Made by a program: the position numbers and the translations under genes. A stretch of DNA of 64,000 nucleotides, from the NCBI RefSeq assembly GCF_028368995.1, contig NZ_JAQNDL010000002.1, forward strand, positions 1,795,724-1,859,723, written 5' to 3'. Under the pieces are notes generated by a model, which saw only the letters and a list, made by a program, of their open reading frames with translations, had not been told where the DNA came from and searched no databases. Positions 24,025 to 32,599 of this stretch are shown here, piece by piece (within the stretch, counting starts at the first letter, position 1; each line of letters opens with the position of its first letter). This DNA comes from Nannocystis bainbridge. GTDB taxonomy: Bacteria; Myxococcota_A; Polyangia; Nannocystales; Nannocystaceae.

Positions 24025-24759
24025 GTGCCGATTTCGATCGCCGGCGCTCGCGGGGCCATCCTGCTCGCGCTGCTCCTGTTGCCCGCCTGCATGTCGTACG
24101 GCCCGCCCGTGCGCAGCCCCGGCTACGGCGCCCCCGGCCGGATCCGCCAGGGCCAGCTCGAGGTCGGCGGCTCCGTCGCGCACCCCGGCCGTCCTGGCAG
24201 CGGCGGCCCCTTCGTCGGCTACGGCGTGCGTGACTGGGCCAGCGTCGAGGTCGGCGCCGACTTCTCGTTCCGCCAGTGGGCGCTCGGCTACCTCGGCGGC
24301 CGCTTCACGTATGCCCCCAAGCGCGACCGCAAGCTCCACGGCGCCCTCGACGGCGAGCTCGGCGTCGGCGGCGGCGTCGGCGGGTACTTCTATTGCCAGC
24401 CCGCCCAACAGCCCTGTGGCGACCCCCGCGGCTGGTCCGATCGCGCCGCGCTCGGCGGCTACGTCGGCGGCGGCGCCGGCTATCACTTCAGCTTCTTCGC
24501 CCTCTACGCCCGCGGCCGCTTCCAGGCCACCGCCGCCGAGGGCCTGCCCTCGACCGTGTTCGGCTCCCTCCACGGCGGCATGCAATTCCGGATCGCCCGC
24601 CACGTCGACCTGTTCACCAGCGGCGGCCTGTTCGGCCTCCACAACCGCCAGGGCAACCGCATCGACCCTTACTGGGACGTCGGCCTCTCGGTCTACTTCG
24701 ACGTCGTCCGCCGCCAGCGCCCGACCGCTTCGCGTCGCCCGTTGAACATGTCCTTTTGA
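24025..24759 (+). CDS. Lipoprotein with outer-membrane barrel-like sequence
   Basis: The GTG at 24025 is the best start: it gives VPISIAGARGAILLALLLLPAC, a lipobox (LPAC). The 244-residue product is rich in glycine and alternating strands (GQLEVGGSVAHPG, DWASVEVGADFSFRQWALGYLGGRFTY, GYHFSFFALYARGRFQ, DVGLSVYFDVV), typical of a small barrel. Its last residues (PLNMSF) and stop codon lie in the palindromic array at 24744-24772, so the repeat seems to have replaced the original end of the gene. Function unknown. Confidence 0.65.
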   Translation: MPISIAGARGAILLALLLLPACMSYGPPVRSPGYGAPGRIRQGQLEVGGSVAHPGRPGSGGPFVGYGVRDWASVEVGADFSFRQWALGYLGGRFTYAPKRDRKLHGALDGELGVGGGVGGYFYCQPAQQPCGDPRGWSDRAALGGYVGGGAGYHFSFFALYARGRFQATAAEGLPSTVFGSLHGGMQFRIARHVDLFTSGGLFGLHNRQGNRIDPYWDVGLSVYFDVVRRQRPTASRRPLNMSF

Positions 24760-24772
24760 ACATGTCCTCGGC
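24744..24772. repeat. 14-bp palindromic unit pair at gene end
   Basis: ACATGTCCTTTTGA and ACATGTCCTCGGCA follow one another directly. The first supplies the last codons and stop of the upstream gene. Confidence 0.8.
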
Positions 24773-24823
24773 ACCATATCATTCGCGGCTCACTGCGAGC
24801 CGACGCCGGCTCTGATACCCTGC

Positions 24824-25393
24824 GTGAGCATGGACCCGCGCACCGTCGACGAGTTCCTCGCCATCTCGTGGCCCGAGGGCGAGCGTCACGAGCTTCACGA
24901 CGGCCGGGTCATCGCCGGGACCCTGCCGACCCGCGCGCACCAGACCCTCCTGATGGCCCTCGCCTACACCCTCGCCAACGGCCTTCACGACCCCTGGGAG
25001 GTCCTGCTCGCGGCCGGCATCGCCTCGCCGACCCGCGCGCATACCTGCTACCAGGTCGACCTGCTCGTCACCTGCGAACCTCCGCAACCGCGCCAGCGCA
25101 TCATCCACGCCCCCGTCCTGCTCGTCGAGGTCCTCTCGCCCTCCACCCAGGCCAACGACCGCAACCGTAAGCTGCCCGACTACCGCCAGATGCCGAGCGT
25201 GCAGGAGGTCCTGCTCATCGACAGCGAGGCCATGCACGTCGAGCTCTATCGGCGCTTTGAAGGCACCCGCTGGCTCAGCGAAATCTTGCGTGAGCCGACC
25301 GACCTCCTGCACCTCGAGAGCGTCGGCCTCGACCTCGCCCTCGCCGACCTCTATCGCCGCGTCATCTTCCCCGGCGACGAAGCCGCCGCCTGA
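24824..25393 (+). CDS. Uma2-family (DUF820) putative endonuclease
   Basis: GTG 24824 or ATG 24830 starts a protein of about 187-189 residues, the normal family length. It has the PD-(D/E)XK-like core: ELHDGRVIAG near the N-terminus, CYQVDLLVTCEP with the acidic residue, PVLLVEVLSPST, and RNRKLPDYRQMPSVQEVLLIDSE. These proteins are predicted nucleases common in cyanobacteria and myxobacteria, often in many copies; biological role is not settled. It stands alone on the strand between a barrel gene and the menaquinone gene. Confidence 0.85.
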   Translation: MSMDPRTVDEFLAISWPEGERHELHDGRVIAGTLPTRAHQTLLMALAYTLANGLHDPWEVLLAAGIASPTRAHTCYQVDLLVTCEPPQPRQRIIHAPVLLVEVLSPSTQANDRNRKLPDYRQMPSVQEVLLIDSEAMHVELYRRFEGTRWLSEILREPTDLLHLESVGLDLALADLYRRVIFPGDEAAA

Positions 25394-25662
25394 GCGCGCC
25401 GACTTCTCTCTCGCCGTCGCGGCGGAGCGCTCGCCGAATCGCCCCGGTGACGCGCCGCGCCCCGAGCGTCCATCGCCGGGATGCCCGAGAGCGGCGAGCC
25501 GAACAGCGCGATGCCGGGTGCCTCGGGGATGGCGGCCCAGCGCTCGAACGCCACGAGCTCGCCCTTCGCTCACCTGTCCCCGAGGACAGCCCACCTCCGC
25601 GACGCCCGCCGGCCCGCGCTGCGAGCTCCCGCACGCGCCTCGCCGGTCGCTCGGCTTTCTCG

Positions 25663-25668
25663 TACAAT
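25663..25668 (+). promoter_or_regulatory. Possible -10 element before mqnA-mqnC
   Basis: TACAAT (5/6 match) ends 9 bases before the ATG at 25678, so transcription would start close to the first codon and the mRNA might be nearly leaderless. No good -35 box is seen. Confidence 0.3.
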
Positions 25669-25677
25669 GCCCCCGCC

Positions 25678-27729
25678 ATGCCCGACCCGTTGCGCGCCTG
25701 TGCGGTCTCGTTCCTCAACGCCTGGCCGCTCGTCCAGCCGCTCGTCGGCCAACATCTGCCCGGCGATCGCATCCCGCGCCACCCCGACGGCACCCCGCTG
25801 TTCGAACTCAGCCTCGTCTTGCCCAGCGAGTGCGCCCGGCGCCTCGAGGTCGGCGAGTGTGATGTCGCCCTCGTCCCGGTCGCCGCCTGCGCCGCCCATC
25901 CCGAATGGGAGGTCGTGCCCGAGGTCGGCATCGGCTGCCGCGGGCCTGTGCACTCGGTGCTCCTCGTCTCCGCCGTCCCCCTGGCGCAGATCGAGCGGAT
26001 CTACCTGGACGCCGCCTCGCGCACCTCCGTCATCCTCATCCAGCTGCTGCTGCGCGCCCAGGGCCTCGACCCCGAGTGTGTCCACGCCCCGCACCGCGAG
26101 GGCGCCGGCCTGGTCCAGGGCACCCACGCCGCCCTCGTGATCGGCGACGCCGCCATGGCGCTGCACGATCGCTTCCCCCACGTCTTCGACCTCGGCGCCA
26201 TGTGGCTGGCGCAGACCGGCCTCCCGTTCGTGTTCGCCGTCTGGGCCGCGCGGCCCGGCCTCCTCACGCCCGCCCACGTCACCGCCCTGCAAGACGCCCG
26301 CGCCTACGGCCTCAAGCACGCCGAGGAGCTCGCCCACGGCTTCCGCGAGCAGCAGCTCCAGGCTGGCCTGCCCCCCCGCGACCTCCTCAGCGACAACGCC
26401 TACGCCAACTACCTCCGGCGCGCGATCCGCTACGGCCTCTCCACCAAGGAGCGTGAGGGCGTCGTCGAGTTCCTCTCGCGCGCCACCGCTGCCGGCCTGC
26501 TCAGCATCCCCGGCCACGACCCTGACGACCCGGTCCACATCCGCTTCGCCGGCGGCGCCGAGCCCGAGGCGCTGGTCGCCGCTCGCCGACCGCGGCCGCC
26601 GCTCGCGGCCGACGAGTTGCTCGCGCGCGCCGCTGCCGGCGGCCGCCTCGACCTCGCCGAGGGCATCTTCCTCTACGAGCACGCCGACCTCATGGCGCTG
26701 GGCGCCGCCGCCGACGCTCGCCGCGCAGCGCTCCACCCCGAGGGCGTCGTCACCTACATCATCGACCGTAATGTAAATTATACAAACGTGTGCGTAACAC
26801 GTTGTAAGTTCTGCAATTTTTATACCCCACCCGGAGGCCGCGGCGGCTACGTCCTGAGCCGCGAAGAGCTGGCCCGCAAGTTCCGTGAGACCGAGGAATT
26901 GGGCGGCGTCCAGATCCTCCTTCAGGGCGGCCTCAACCCCGAGCTCGGGCTCGAGTGGTACGAGGACTTCTTCCGCTGGACCAAGGCCAACTTTCGCCTC
27001 GCGCTCCACGCGCTGTCGCCGACCGAGATCATTCACATCGCCCAGCTCGAGGACTTGCCGATCCGGGACGTCCTCGTGCGGCTGCGGGCGGCCGGCATGG
27101 ACAGCTTGCCGGGTGGCGGCGCCGAGATCCTCGACGACGAGATCCGCACCCGGATCTCCCCCTTCAAGAACACCGCCGACGAGTGGCTGGCCGTCATGCG
27201 CGAGGCCCACGGTCTCGGCATGAAGACCACCGCCACCATGGTGTTCGGCTTCCAGGAGACCGCCGAGCAGCTCGTCCACCACATGGACCGGATCCGCGGC
27301 CTGCAGGACGAGACCGGGGGGTTCACCGCCTTCATCACCTGGCCGTTCCAGGCCGACGGCACCCGGCTCAAGCTGCGCGACGACACCAGCCCGCTGCGGT
27401 ACTTGCGGGTGCAAGCGCTGGCCCGGCTCTACCTCGACAACGTCCCCAACCTGCAAGTCAGCTGGCCGACCCTGGGGCCCGAGATCGGCGAAGTCGCCCT
27501 GCGCTTCGGCGCAAACGATTTCGGGTCTGTCATGATCGAGGAGAACGTCGTCTCCCAGGCCGGCGCGCGGTTCATGATGAGCGCCGCCGAGATCGAGGCC
27601 CACATCCAGCTCGCTGGCTTCGTGCCCGCGCGCCGGAACATGCGTTACGACCGTCTGCCGGGCGTTTCGTCGAATGGCGCGGCTGTCGCCGCGTCAGCCG
27701 CCGCGGACGGCGGGCTCGGGGCCTTGTGA
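25678..27729 (+). CDS. Fusion of MqnA (chorismate dehydratase) and MqnC (futalosine cyclase)
   Basis: A 683-residue protein carrying two steps of the futalosine route to menaquinone. Residues ~1-290 match MqnA: VSFLNAWPLV, ECDVALVPVAA, then TGLPFVFAVWAA. After a short linker, residues ~315-660 match the radical-SAM enzyme MqnC. It has the cluster motif CVTRCKFCNFY (CxxxCxxC), GGVQILLQGGLNPELGLEWYED, HALSPTEI, MDSLPGGGAEIL and LQDETGGFTAFITWPFQ. MqnA makes 3-enolpyruvylbenzoate from chorismate; MqnC cyclises dehypoxanthine futalosine. The two are normally separate and act at non-consecutive steps. Codons around the cysteine motif are AT-rich, unlike the rest. The gene lies just upstream of the nqr operon, whose product uses quinone. 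Confidence 0.93.
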   Translation: MPDPLRACAVSFLNAWPLVQPLVGQHLPGDRIPRHPDGTPLFELSLVLPSECARRLEVGECDVALVPVAACAAHPEWEVVPEVGIGCRGPVHSVLLVSAVPLAQIERIYLDAASRTSVILIQLLLRAQGLDPECVHAPHREGAGLVQGTHAALVIGDAAMALHDRFPHVFDLGAMWLAQTGLPFVFAVWAARPGLLTPAHVTALQDARAYGLKHAEELAHGFREQQLQAGLPPRDLLSDNAYANYLRRAIRYGLSTKEREGVVEFLSRATAAGLLSIPGHDPDDPVHIRFAGGAEPEALVAARRPRPPLAADELLARAAAGGRLDLAEGIFLYEHADLMALGAAADARRAALHPEGVVTYIIDRNVNYTNVCVTRCKFCNFYTPPGGRGGYVLSREELARKFRETEELGGVQILLQGGLNPELGLEWYEDFFRWTKANFRLALHALSPTEIIHIAQLEDLPIRDVLVRLRAAGMDSLPGGGAEILDDEIRTRISPFKNTADEWLAVMREAHGLGMKTTATMVFGFQETAEQLVHHMDRIRGLQDETGGFTAFITWPFQADGTRLKLRDDTSPLRYLRVQALARLYLDNVPNLQVSWPTLGPEIGEVALRFGANDFGSVMIEENVVSQAGARFMMSAAEIEAHIQLAGFVPARRNMRYDRLPGVSSNGAAVAASAAADGGLGAL

Positions 27730-27808
27730 CCCCTCGCACGTCCGCGAACGGCCGGCTGCACTCCGAAAAATCCCGCGAACATAGTAAACGCCCCCCAGGG
27801 CTGTCCGA

Positions 27809-27834
27809 GCGGTCTTTCGACCGGTTCGGACCGC
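27809..27834 (+). promoter_or_regulatory. Inverted repeat in the nqr leader
   Basis: GCGGTC (27809-27814) and GACCGC (27829-27834) flank CGACCGGTTCG, giving a hairpin about 100 bases before nqrA. It could be an end-of-gene structure for mqnA-mqnC or an operator for nqr. CATAGTAA at about 27781 is a possible -10 region. Confidence 0.3.
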
Positions 27835-27930
27835 CTCACTCCACGAGCCTCCGGGCCCCGTCATTCACGCACCGGATCCGCCCCAGCGAGAGCCTTCGGG
27901 CACGAATCGGACCGCGCAAGAACCCGCACC

Positions 27931-29322
27931 ATGACAGTACATCGGATCAAAAAGGGACTCGACCTCCCGATCACCGGCGCGCCGCAGCAGGTGATCGAGG
28001 CCGGCTCGCCCGTACGTCACGTCGCCCTGCTCGGCGCCGATTACGTGGGCATGAAGCCGAAGATGGAGGTCAAGGTCGGCGACGCCGTCAAGCGCGGGCA
28101 GTTCCTCTTCGAGGACCGCAAAGCGCCCGGCGTCCGCTTCACGGCCCCTGGCGCCGGCTCGGTGGTCGCCATCCACCGCGGTGAGAAGCGGGCCTTCGTC
28201 TCGCTGGTCATCGCCCTCAACGAGCGCGAGCAGGCCGGCCAACCTGGCCCCGAGGACAGCGTCACGTTCGCCAGCTGGACCCGCAAGCCGGTCGAAGAGC
28301 TGAGCGGCGACGAGGTCAAGGCGCTGCTGGTCGAGTCGGGCCTGTGGACGGCCCTGCGCCAGCGCCCGTTCTCCCGCGTCCCCAGCCCCGAGTCGACCCC
28401 GCGCGCGCTGTTCGTCACCGCGATCGACACCAGCCCGCTGTCGGCCGACGTCGCCGTGGTGCTCAAGGGCCACGAGGCCGACTTCCAGCGCGGCCTGGCG
28501 GCGCTGAGCAAGCTCGCGCCGAAGACCTACCTGTGCAAGGGCCCCGGCCTGTCGCTCGACGCCGGCGGCGCCACGAACGTGCGCGTCGAGACCTTCGAGG
28601 GTCTGCACCCGGCCGGCCTGGTCGGCACGCACATCCACCTGCTCGAGCCGGTCAACCGCGAGCGCGTCGTGTGGCACATCGGCTACCAGGACGTCGTCGC
28701 CGTCGGCCGCCTCGTCGCCACCGGCGAGCTCGACTTCCGCCGCGTCGTCGCCCTCGGCGGCCCGGTCGCCAAGCGCCCGCGCCTGCTCGCGACCCGCAAC
28801 GGCGCCAGCCTCGACGAGCTGACCGCCGGCGAGCTCAAGGTCTCGCCGGCCGGCGAGAACCGCGTCGTCAGCGGCTCCGTGTTCGGCGGGCGCAAGGCCG
28901 TGGGCGAGGCCGACGGCTACCTCGGTCGCTTCGTCAACCAGGTCAGCGTGCTCGCCGAGGGCCGCCAGCGCGAGCTGCTCGGCTGGCTCGCCCCGGGCGC
29001 CGGCAAGTACAGCACCATCCCGGTCTACTTCGGCTTCCTCGGCAAGCTGTTCGGCAAGAAGTTCGACCTCACCACCACGACCAACGGCTCGCCGCGGGCC
29101 ATGGTCCCGATCGGCATGTACGAGCGCGTCATGCCGCTCGACATCCTGCCGACCTTCCTCCTCCGCTCGCTGCTCGTCGGCGACACCGACCGGGCCGTCG
29201 AACTCGGCGCGCTCGAGCTCGACGAAGAAGACCTCGCGCTGTGCACCTTCGTCGACCCGGGTAAGTCGGACTTCGGCGCCGCGTTGCGGCACAACCTCAA
29301 CGAGATCGAGAAAGAGGGCTGA
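27931..29322 (+). CDS. nqrA: Na+-translocating NADH:quinone reductase subunit A
   Basis: 463 residues from the ATG at 27931. NqrA is a cytoplasm-facing subunit of the membrane complex that oxidises NADH, reduces quinone and pumps Na+. Recognisable segments are IKKGLDLPITGAPQQ at the start, ADYVGMKPKMEVKVGD, FTAPGAGSVVAIHRGEKRAF, and MPLDILPTFLLRSLLVGD near the C-terminus. It opens the nqrABCDEF-apbE-nqrM run; nqrB begins 5 bases after its stop. No inserted or missing domain is evident. Confidence 0.97.
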   Translation: MTVHRIKKGLDLPITGAPQQVIEAGSPVRHVALLGADYVGMKPKMEVKVGDAVKRGQFLFEDRKAPGVRFTAPGAGSVVAIHRGEKRAFVSLVIALNEREQAGQPGPEDSVTFASWTRKPVEELSGDEVKALLVESGLWTALRQRPFSRVPSPESTPRALFVTAIDTSPLSADVAVVLKGHEADFQRGLAALSKLAPKTYLCKGPGLSLDAGGATNVRVETFEGLHPAGLVGTHIHLLEPVNRERVVWHIGYQDVVAVGRLVATGELDFRRVVALGGPVAKRPRLLATRNGASLDELTAGELKVSPAGENRVVSGSVFGGRKAVGEADGYLGRFVNQVSVLAEGRQRELLGWLAPGAGKYSTIPVYFGFLGKLFGKKFDLTTTTNGSPRAMVPIGMYERVMPLDILPTFLLRSLLVGDTDRAVELGALELDEEDLALCTFVDPGKSDFGAALRHNLNEIEKEG

Positions 29323-29327
29323 CGCAG

Positions 29328-30557
29328 ATGCGAAAACTGCTCGACAAGCTCGCGCACTCCTTCGAAAAGGGCGGCAAGCACGAGAAGCTGTACCCCCTCT
29401 ACGAGGCGGCCGACACCTTCCTGTACACGCCCCCGGACGTCGCCAAGCGCGACTCTCACGTCCGCGACGCCCTCGATCTCAAGCGCATGATGACCACCGT
29501 CGTCATCGCGCTGATCCCGTGCGTGTTGTTCGCGATGTACAACACCGGCCTGCAGGCGCACCTGATGATCGCCAAGGGCGCCGCGCCGCTCGACAACTGG
29601 CAGACCGCGCTCTTCCAGATGTTCGGCCTCGGCTTCGACCCGGCCAGCCTGCTCGCCTGCTTCCTGCACGGCGCCATCTACTTCCTGCCCGTCTACGCCA
29701 TCACGATGGCGATCGGCGGCAACTGCGAGGCGATCTTCTCGGTCGTGCGCAAGCACGAGATCAACGAGGGCTTCCTCGTCACCGGCCTGCTGTTCCCGCT
29801 GACGCTGCCGCCGACCATCCCGCTGTGGCAGGTCGCGCTCGGCATCGCCTTCGGCGTCGTCATCGGCAAGGAGGTCTTCGGCGGCACCGGCATGAACGTG
29901 CTGAACCCGGCGCTGACCGCCCGCGCGTTCCTGTTCTTCGCCTACCCGGCCCAGATCTCGGGCGACCAGCCGTGGGTGGCCGCCAACCTCTCCGCGCTGC
30001 CGCAGGGCGTCTCGGGCGCCACCGCGCTCGCCCGCGCCGCCGTCGACCCCGGCGTGGTGATGAACCAGACCGGCGGCTGGACCTCGACCTGGTGGGACGC
30101 CTTCATCGGCACCATCCCCGGCTCGATGGGTGAGACCTCGACGCTGGCGTGCCTGATCGGCGCCGCGGTCCTCATCATCACCAGGGTCGGCTCGTGGCGG
30201 ACCATGCTCGGCGTCGTGCTCGGCACGCTCGCGCTGTCGAGCCTGTTCAACGCCATCGGCAGCCAGACCAACCAGCTGTTCAACTTGCCGTTCGAGTGGC
30301 ACATCGTGCTCGGCGGCTGGGCCTTCGGCACCGTGTTCATGGCCACCGACCCGGTCTCGTCGGCCTTCACCGACACCGGCAAGCTGATCTACGGCTTCGG
30401 CATCGGCGCCCTCGTCGTCCTGGTCCGGGTCGTGAACCCCGCCTACCCCGAGGGCATGATGCTGGCGATCCTGTTCATGAACATGTTCGCCCCGCTCATC
30501 GACCACTTCTTCGTCCAGGCCAACATCAAGAGGAGGCTCGCCCGTCATGGCGCATAG
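29328..30557 (+). CDS. nqrB: Na+-NQR subunit B
   Basis: 409 residues, integral membrane. The first helix starts with DLKRMMTTVVIALIPCVLFAMYN. The conserved region KEVFGGTGMNVLNPALTARAFLFFAYP and the flavinylation motif SGATAL (in QGVSGATALARA) are present; the threonine of SGAT carries covalent FMN in this family. FMATDPVSSAFT lies near the end. Its stop overlaps the nqrC start by 11 bases. NqrB is the main sodium-path and quinone-side subunit. Confidence 0.97.
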   Translation: MRKLLDKLAHSFEKGGKHEKLYPLYEAADTFLYTPPDVAKRDSHVRDALDLKRMMTTVVIALIPCVLFAMYNTGLQAHLMIAKGAAPLDNWQTALFQMFGLGFDPASLLACFLHGAIYFLPVYAITMAIGGNCEAIFSVVRKHEINEGFLVTGLLFPLTLPPTIPLWQVALGIAFGVVIGKEVFGGTGMNVLNPALTARAFLFFAYPAQISGDQPWVAANLSALPQGVSGATALARAAVDPGVVMNQTGGWTSTWWDAFIGTIPGSMGETSTLACLIGAAVLIITRVGSWRTMLGVVLGTLALSSLFNAIGSQTNQLFNLPFEWHIVLGGWAFGTVFMATDPVSSAFTDTGKLIYGFGIGALVVLVRVVNPAYPEGMMLAILFMNMFAPLIDHFFVQANIKRRLARHGA

Positions 30558-31329
30558 TACCGGCTACACCATCGGCTTCGCCGCACTGGTCTGCGTCGTC
30601 TGCGGGGTCGGCATCGCCAGCGCCGCGGTCGCGCTGGCCGACCGCCAGGCCGAGAACAAGAAGCTCGACCAGCAGAAGCAGGTCCTCGCGGTCGCCGGCC
30701 TGATGCAGGAGGGCGAGACGCTCAAGCCCGACGAGGTCAAGAAGCGCTTCGCCGACAACATCAAGCCCGAGGTCGTCGACCTCAAGGGCGGCGTGGCGGC
30801 CCAGGGCGTCGACCCCGCCGGCTTCGACCAGCGCAAGGCCCAGAAGGACCCGGCGCAGAGCCGCGAGGCCCCGCCGAACAACGCCAAGGTCCTGCGCCTG
30901 CCCAACAACGCGCTGGTCTACAAGGTCCTCAAGGACGGCAAGGTCGACACCCTGATCTTCCCGATCGAGGGCTACGGCCTGTGGTCGACCCTGTACGGGT
31001 TCATCGCCCTCGACGCCAAGGACACCAACACCGTCAAGGGCATCACCTTCTACCAGCACGGCGAGACGCCGGGCCTCGGCGGCGAGGTCGACAACCCCAA
31101 GTGGAAGGCCCTGTGGCCCGGCCGCAAGGTCTACGGCGACAAGGGCGAGCCGCAGATCGCGGTCGTCAAGGGCCAGGCCGGCCCCGCGGCCAGCGACGCG
31201 TACCGCGTCGACGGCCTGTCCGGCGCCACGATCACGAGCAACGGCGTGACGAGCCTGGTCCGGTTCTGGTTCGGCCCTGACGGCTTCGGTCCCTACATCC
31301 AACACTCCAAGGCGGCGGGGGGTAAGTAA
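30547..31329 (+). CDS. nqrC: Na+-NQR subunit C
   Basis: 260 residues with one N-terminal helix (TIGFAALVCVVCGVGIASAAVALA) and a periplasmic flavin domain. The covalent FMN motif SGATITS (in VDGLSGATITSNGV) is intact. GYGLWSTLYGFIALD and FYQHGETPGLGGEVDNPKW are standard. It overlaps nqrB by 11 bases. Confidence 0.97.
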   Translation: MAHSTGYTIGFAALVCVVCGVGIASAAVALADRQAENKKLDQQKQVLAVAGLMQEGETLKPDEVKKRFADNIKPEVVDLKGGVAAQGVDPAGFDQRKAQKDPAQSREAPPNNAKVLRLPNNALVYKVLKDGKVDTLIFPIEGYGLWSTLYGFIALDAKDTNTVKGITFYQHGETPGLGGEVDNPKWKALWPGRKVYGDKGEPQIAVVKGQAGPAASDAYRVDGLSGATITSNGVTSLVRFWFGPDGFGPYIQHSKAAGGK

Positions 31330-31332
31330 GTC

Positions 31333-31956
31333 ATGGACAAGCAGACCAAGGGCGTCCTCTTCGACCCCCTGTTCAACAACAACCCGATCGCCCTGCAGGT
31401 GCTCGGCATCTGCTCGGCGCTGGCGGTCACGACCAAGCTCGAGACCGCGCTGGTCATGTCGATCGCGCTGACCATCGTCACCGCGTTCAGCAACCTGGCG
31501 ATCAGCCTGATCCGCAACCACATCCCCTCGAGCATCCGCATCATCGTCCAGCTGACGATCATCGCCTCGCTCGTCATCATCACCGACCAGATCCTGAAGG
31601 CTTTCGTCTACGACGTGAGCAAGCAGATGAGCGTCTACGTCGGCCTCATCATCACCAACTGCATCGTCATGGGCCGCGCCGAGGCCTACGCGATGGCCAA
31701 CAAGCCCGGCATCAGCTTCCTCGACGGCGTCGGCAACGGCCTCGGCTACAGCATGGTGCTGCTGGCGGTCGCCGTCCTCCGCGAGCTGTTCGGCTCCGGC
31801 AAGCTGTTCGGCGTCGAGATCCTCAAGACGGTCAACGACGGCGGCTGGTACACCACCAACGGCTTGATGGTGATGTCACCGTCGGCGTTCTTCATCATCG
31901 GCGGCATGATCTGGGCTCTCCGGGTCGCCAAGCCGGCGCAGCAGGAGAAGGAGTGA
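31333..31956 (+). CDS. nqrD: Na+-NQR subunit D
   Basis: 207 residues, six predicted membrane helices. Typical sequence: LFDPLFNNNPIALQVLGICSAL, TNCIVMGRAEAYAMAN and FLDGVGNGLGYSMVLL. Paralogous to NqrE; each contributes cysteines to the intramembrane iron centre between the two subunits, and the cysteines in ICSALAV and TNCIVMGRAE are in the expected half-helices. It begins 3 bases after nqrC. Confidence 0.97.
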   Translation: MDKQTKGVLFDPLFNNNPIALQVLGICSALAVTTKLETALVMSIALTIVTAFSNLAISLIRNHIPSSIRIIVQLTIIASLVIITDQILKAFVYDVSKQMSVYVGLIITNCIVMGRAEAYAMANKPGISFLDGVGNGLGYSMVLLAVAVLRELFGSGKLFGVEILKTVNDGGWYTTNGLMVMSPSAFFIIGGMIWALRVAKPAQQEKE

Positions 31957-31960
31957 GCCC

Positions 31961-32578
31961 ATGCTCGAGCACTACTTGAGCCTCCTGGCGAAGTCGATCT
32001 TCGTCGAGAACATGGCCCTGGCGTTCTTCCTGGGCATGTGCTCCTTCCTCGCGGTGTCGAAGAAGGTCGAGACGGCCATCGGCCTGGGCGCCGCCGTCAT
32101 CTTCGTGCTCGCGGTGTGCGTCCCGCTCAACCAGTTCATCATCGTGTCTCTCCTCAAGGAGGGCGCGCTGGCCTGGATCCACCCGAGCTTCGCCACCGTC
32201 GACCTCACCTTCCTCAGCTTCCTGGTCCAGATCGGCAGCATCGCCGCCGTCGTCCAGGTCGTCGAGATGGCGGTCGACCGCTACGCCCCCGCCCTTTACA
32301 ACGCGCTCGGCGTGTTCCTGCCGCTGATCGCCGTCAACTGCGCCATCCTGGGCGCCTCGCTGTTCATGGAGCAGCGCGAGTACAGCCTGGGCGAGGCGGC
32401 CGTGTTCGGCGTCGGCTCCGGCATCGGCTGGGCCCTCGCGATCGTCGCGTTCGCCGCCCTGCGCGAGAAGATGCGCTACAGCAACGTCCCCGAGGGTCTG
32501 CGCGGCCTCGGCATCGCGTTCATCCTCACCGGCCTGATGGCGATCGGCTTCCTCGCCTTCTCGGGCATCCAGCTCTGA
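31961..32578 (+). CDS. nqrE: Na+-NQR subunit E
   Basis: 205 residues, six membrane helices. Starts MLEHYLSLLAKSIFVENMALAFFLGMCSFLAVSKKVETA; NCAILGASLFMEQREY is the second cysteine half-helix. It pairs with NqrD to hold the buried iron centre. Begins 4 bases after nqrD. Confidence 0.97.
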   Translation: MLEHYLSLLAKSIFVENMALAFFLGMCSFLAVSKKVETAIGLGAAVIFVLAVCVPLNQFIIVSLLKEGALAWIHPSFATVDLTFLSFLVQIGSIAAVVQVVEMAVDRYAPALYNALGVFLPLIAVNCAILGASLFMEQREYSLGEAAVFGVGSGIGWALAIVAFAALREKMRYSNVPEGLRGLGIAFILTGLMAIGFLAFSGIQL

Positions 32579-32599
32579 CCCGTCGAGAGCCCCACCGTT

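Noticed and set aside
25447..25677. N-terminal extension of the MqnA-MqnC protein
   Set aside because: The added residues are arginine-rich and include a repeat-family hairpin. MqnA normally begins close to the ATG at 25678.
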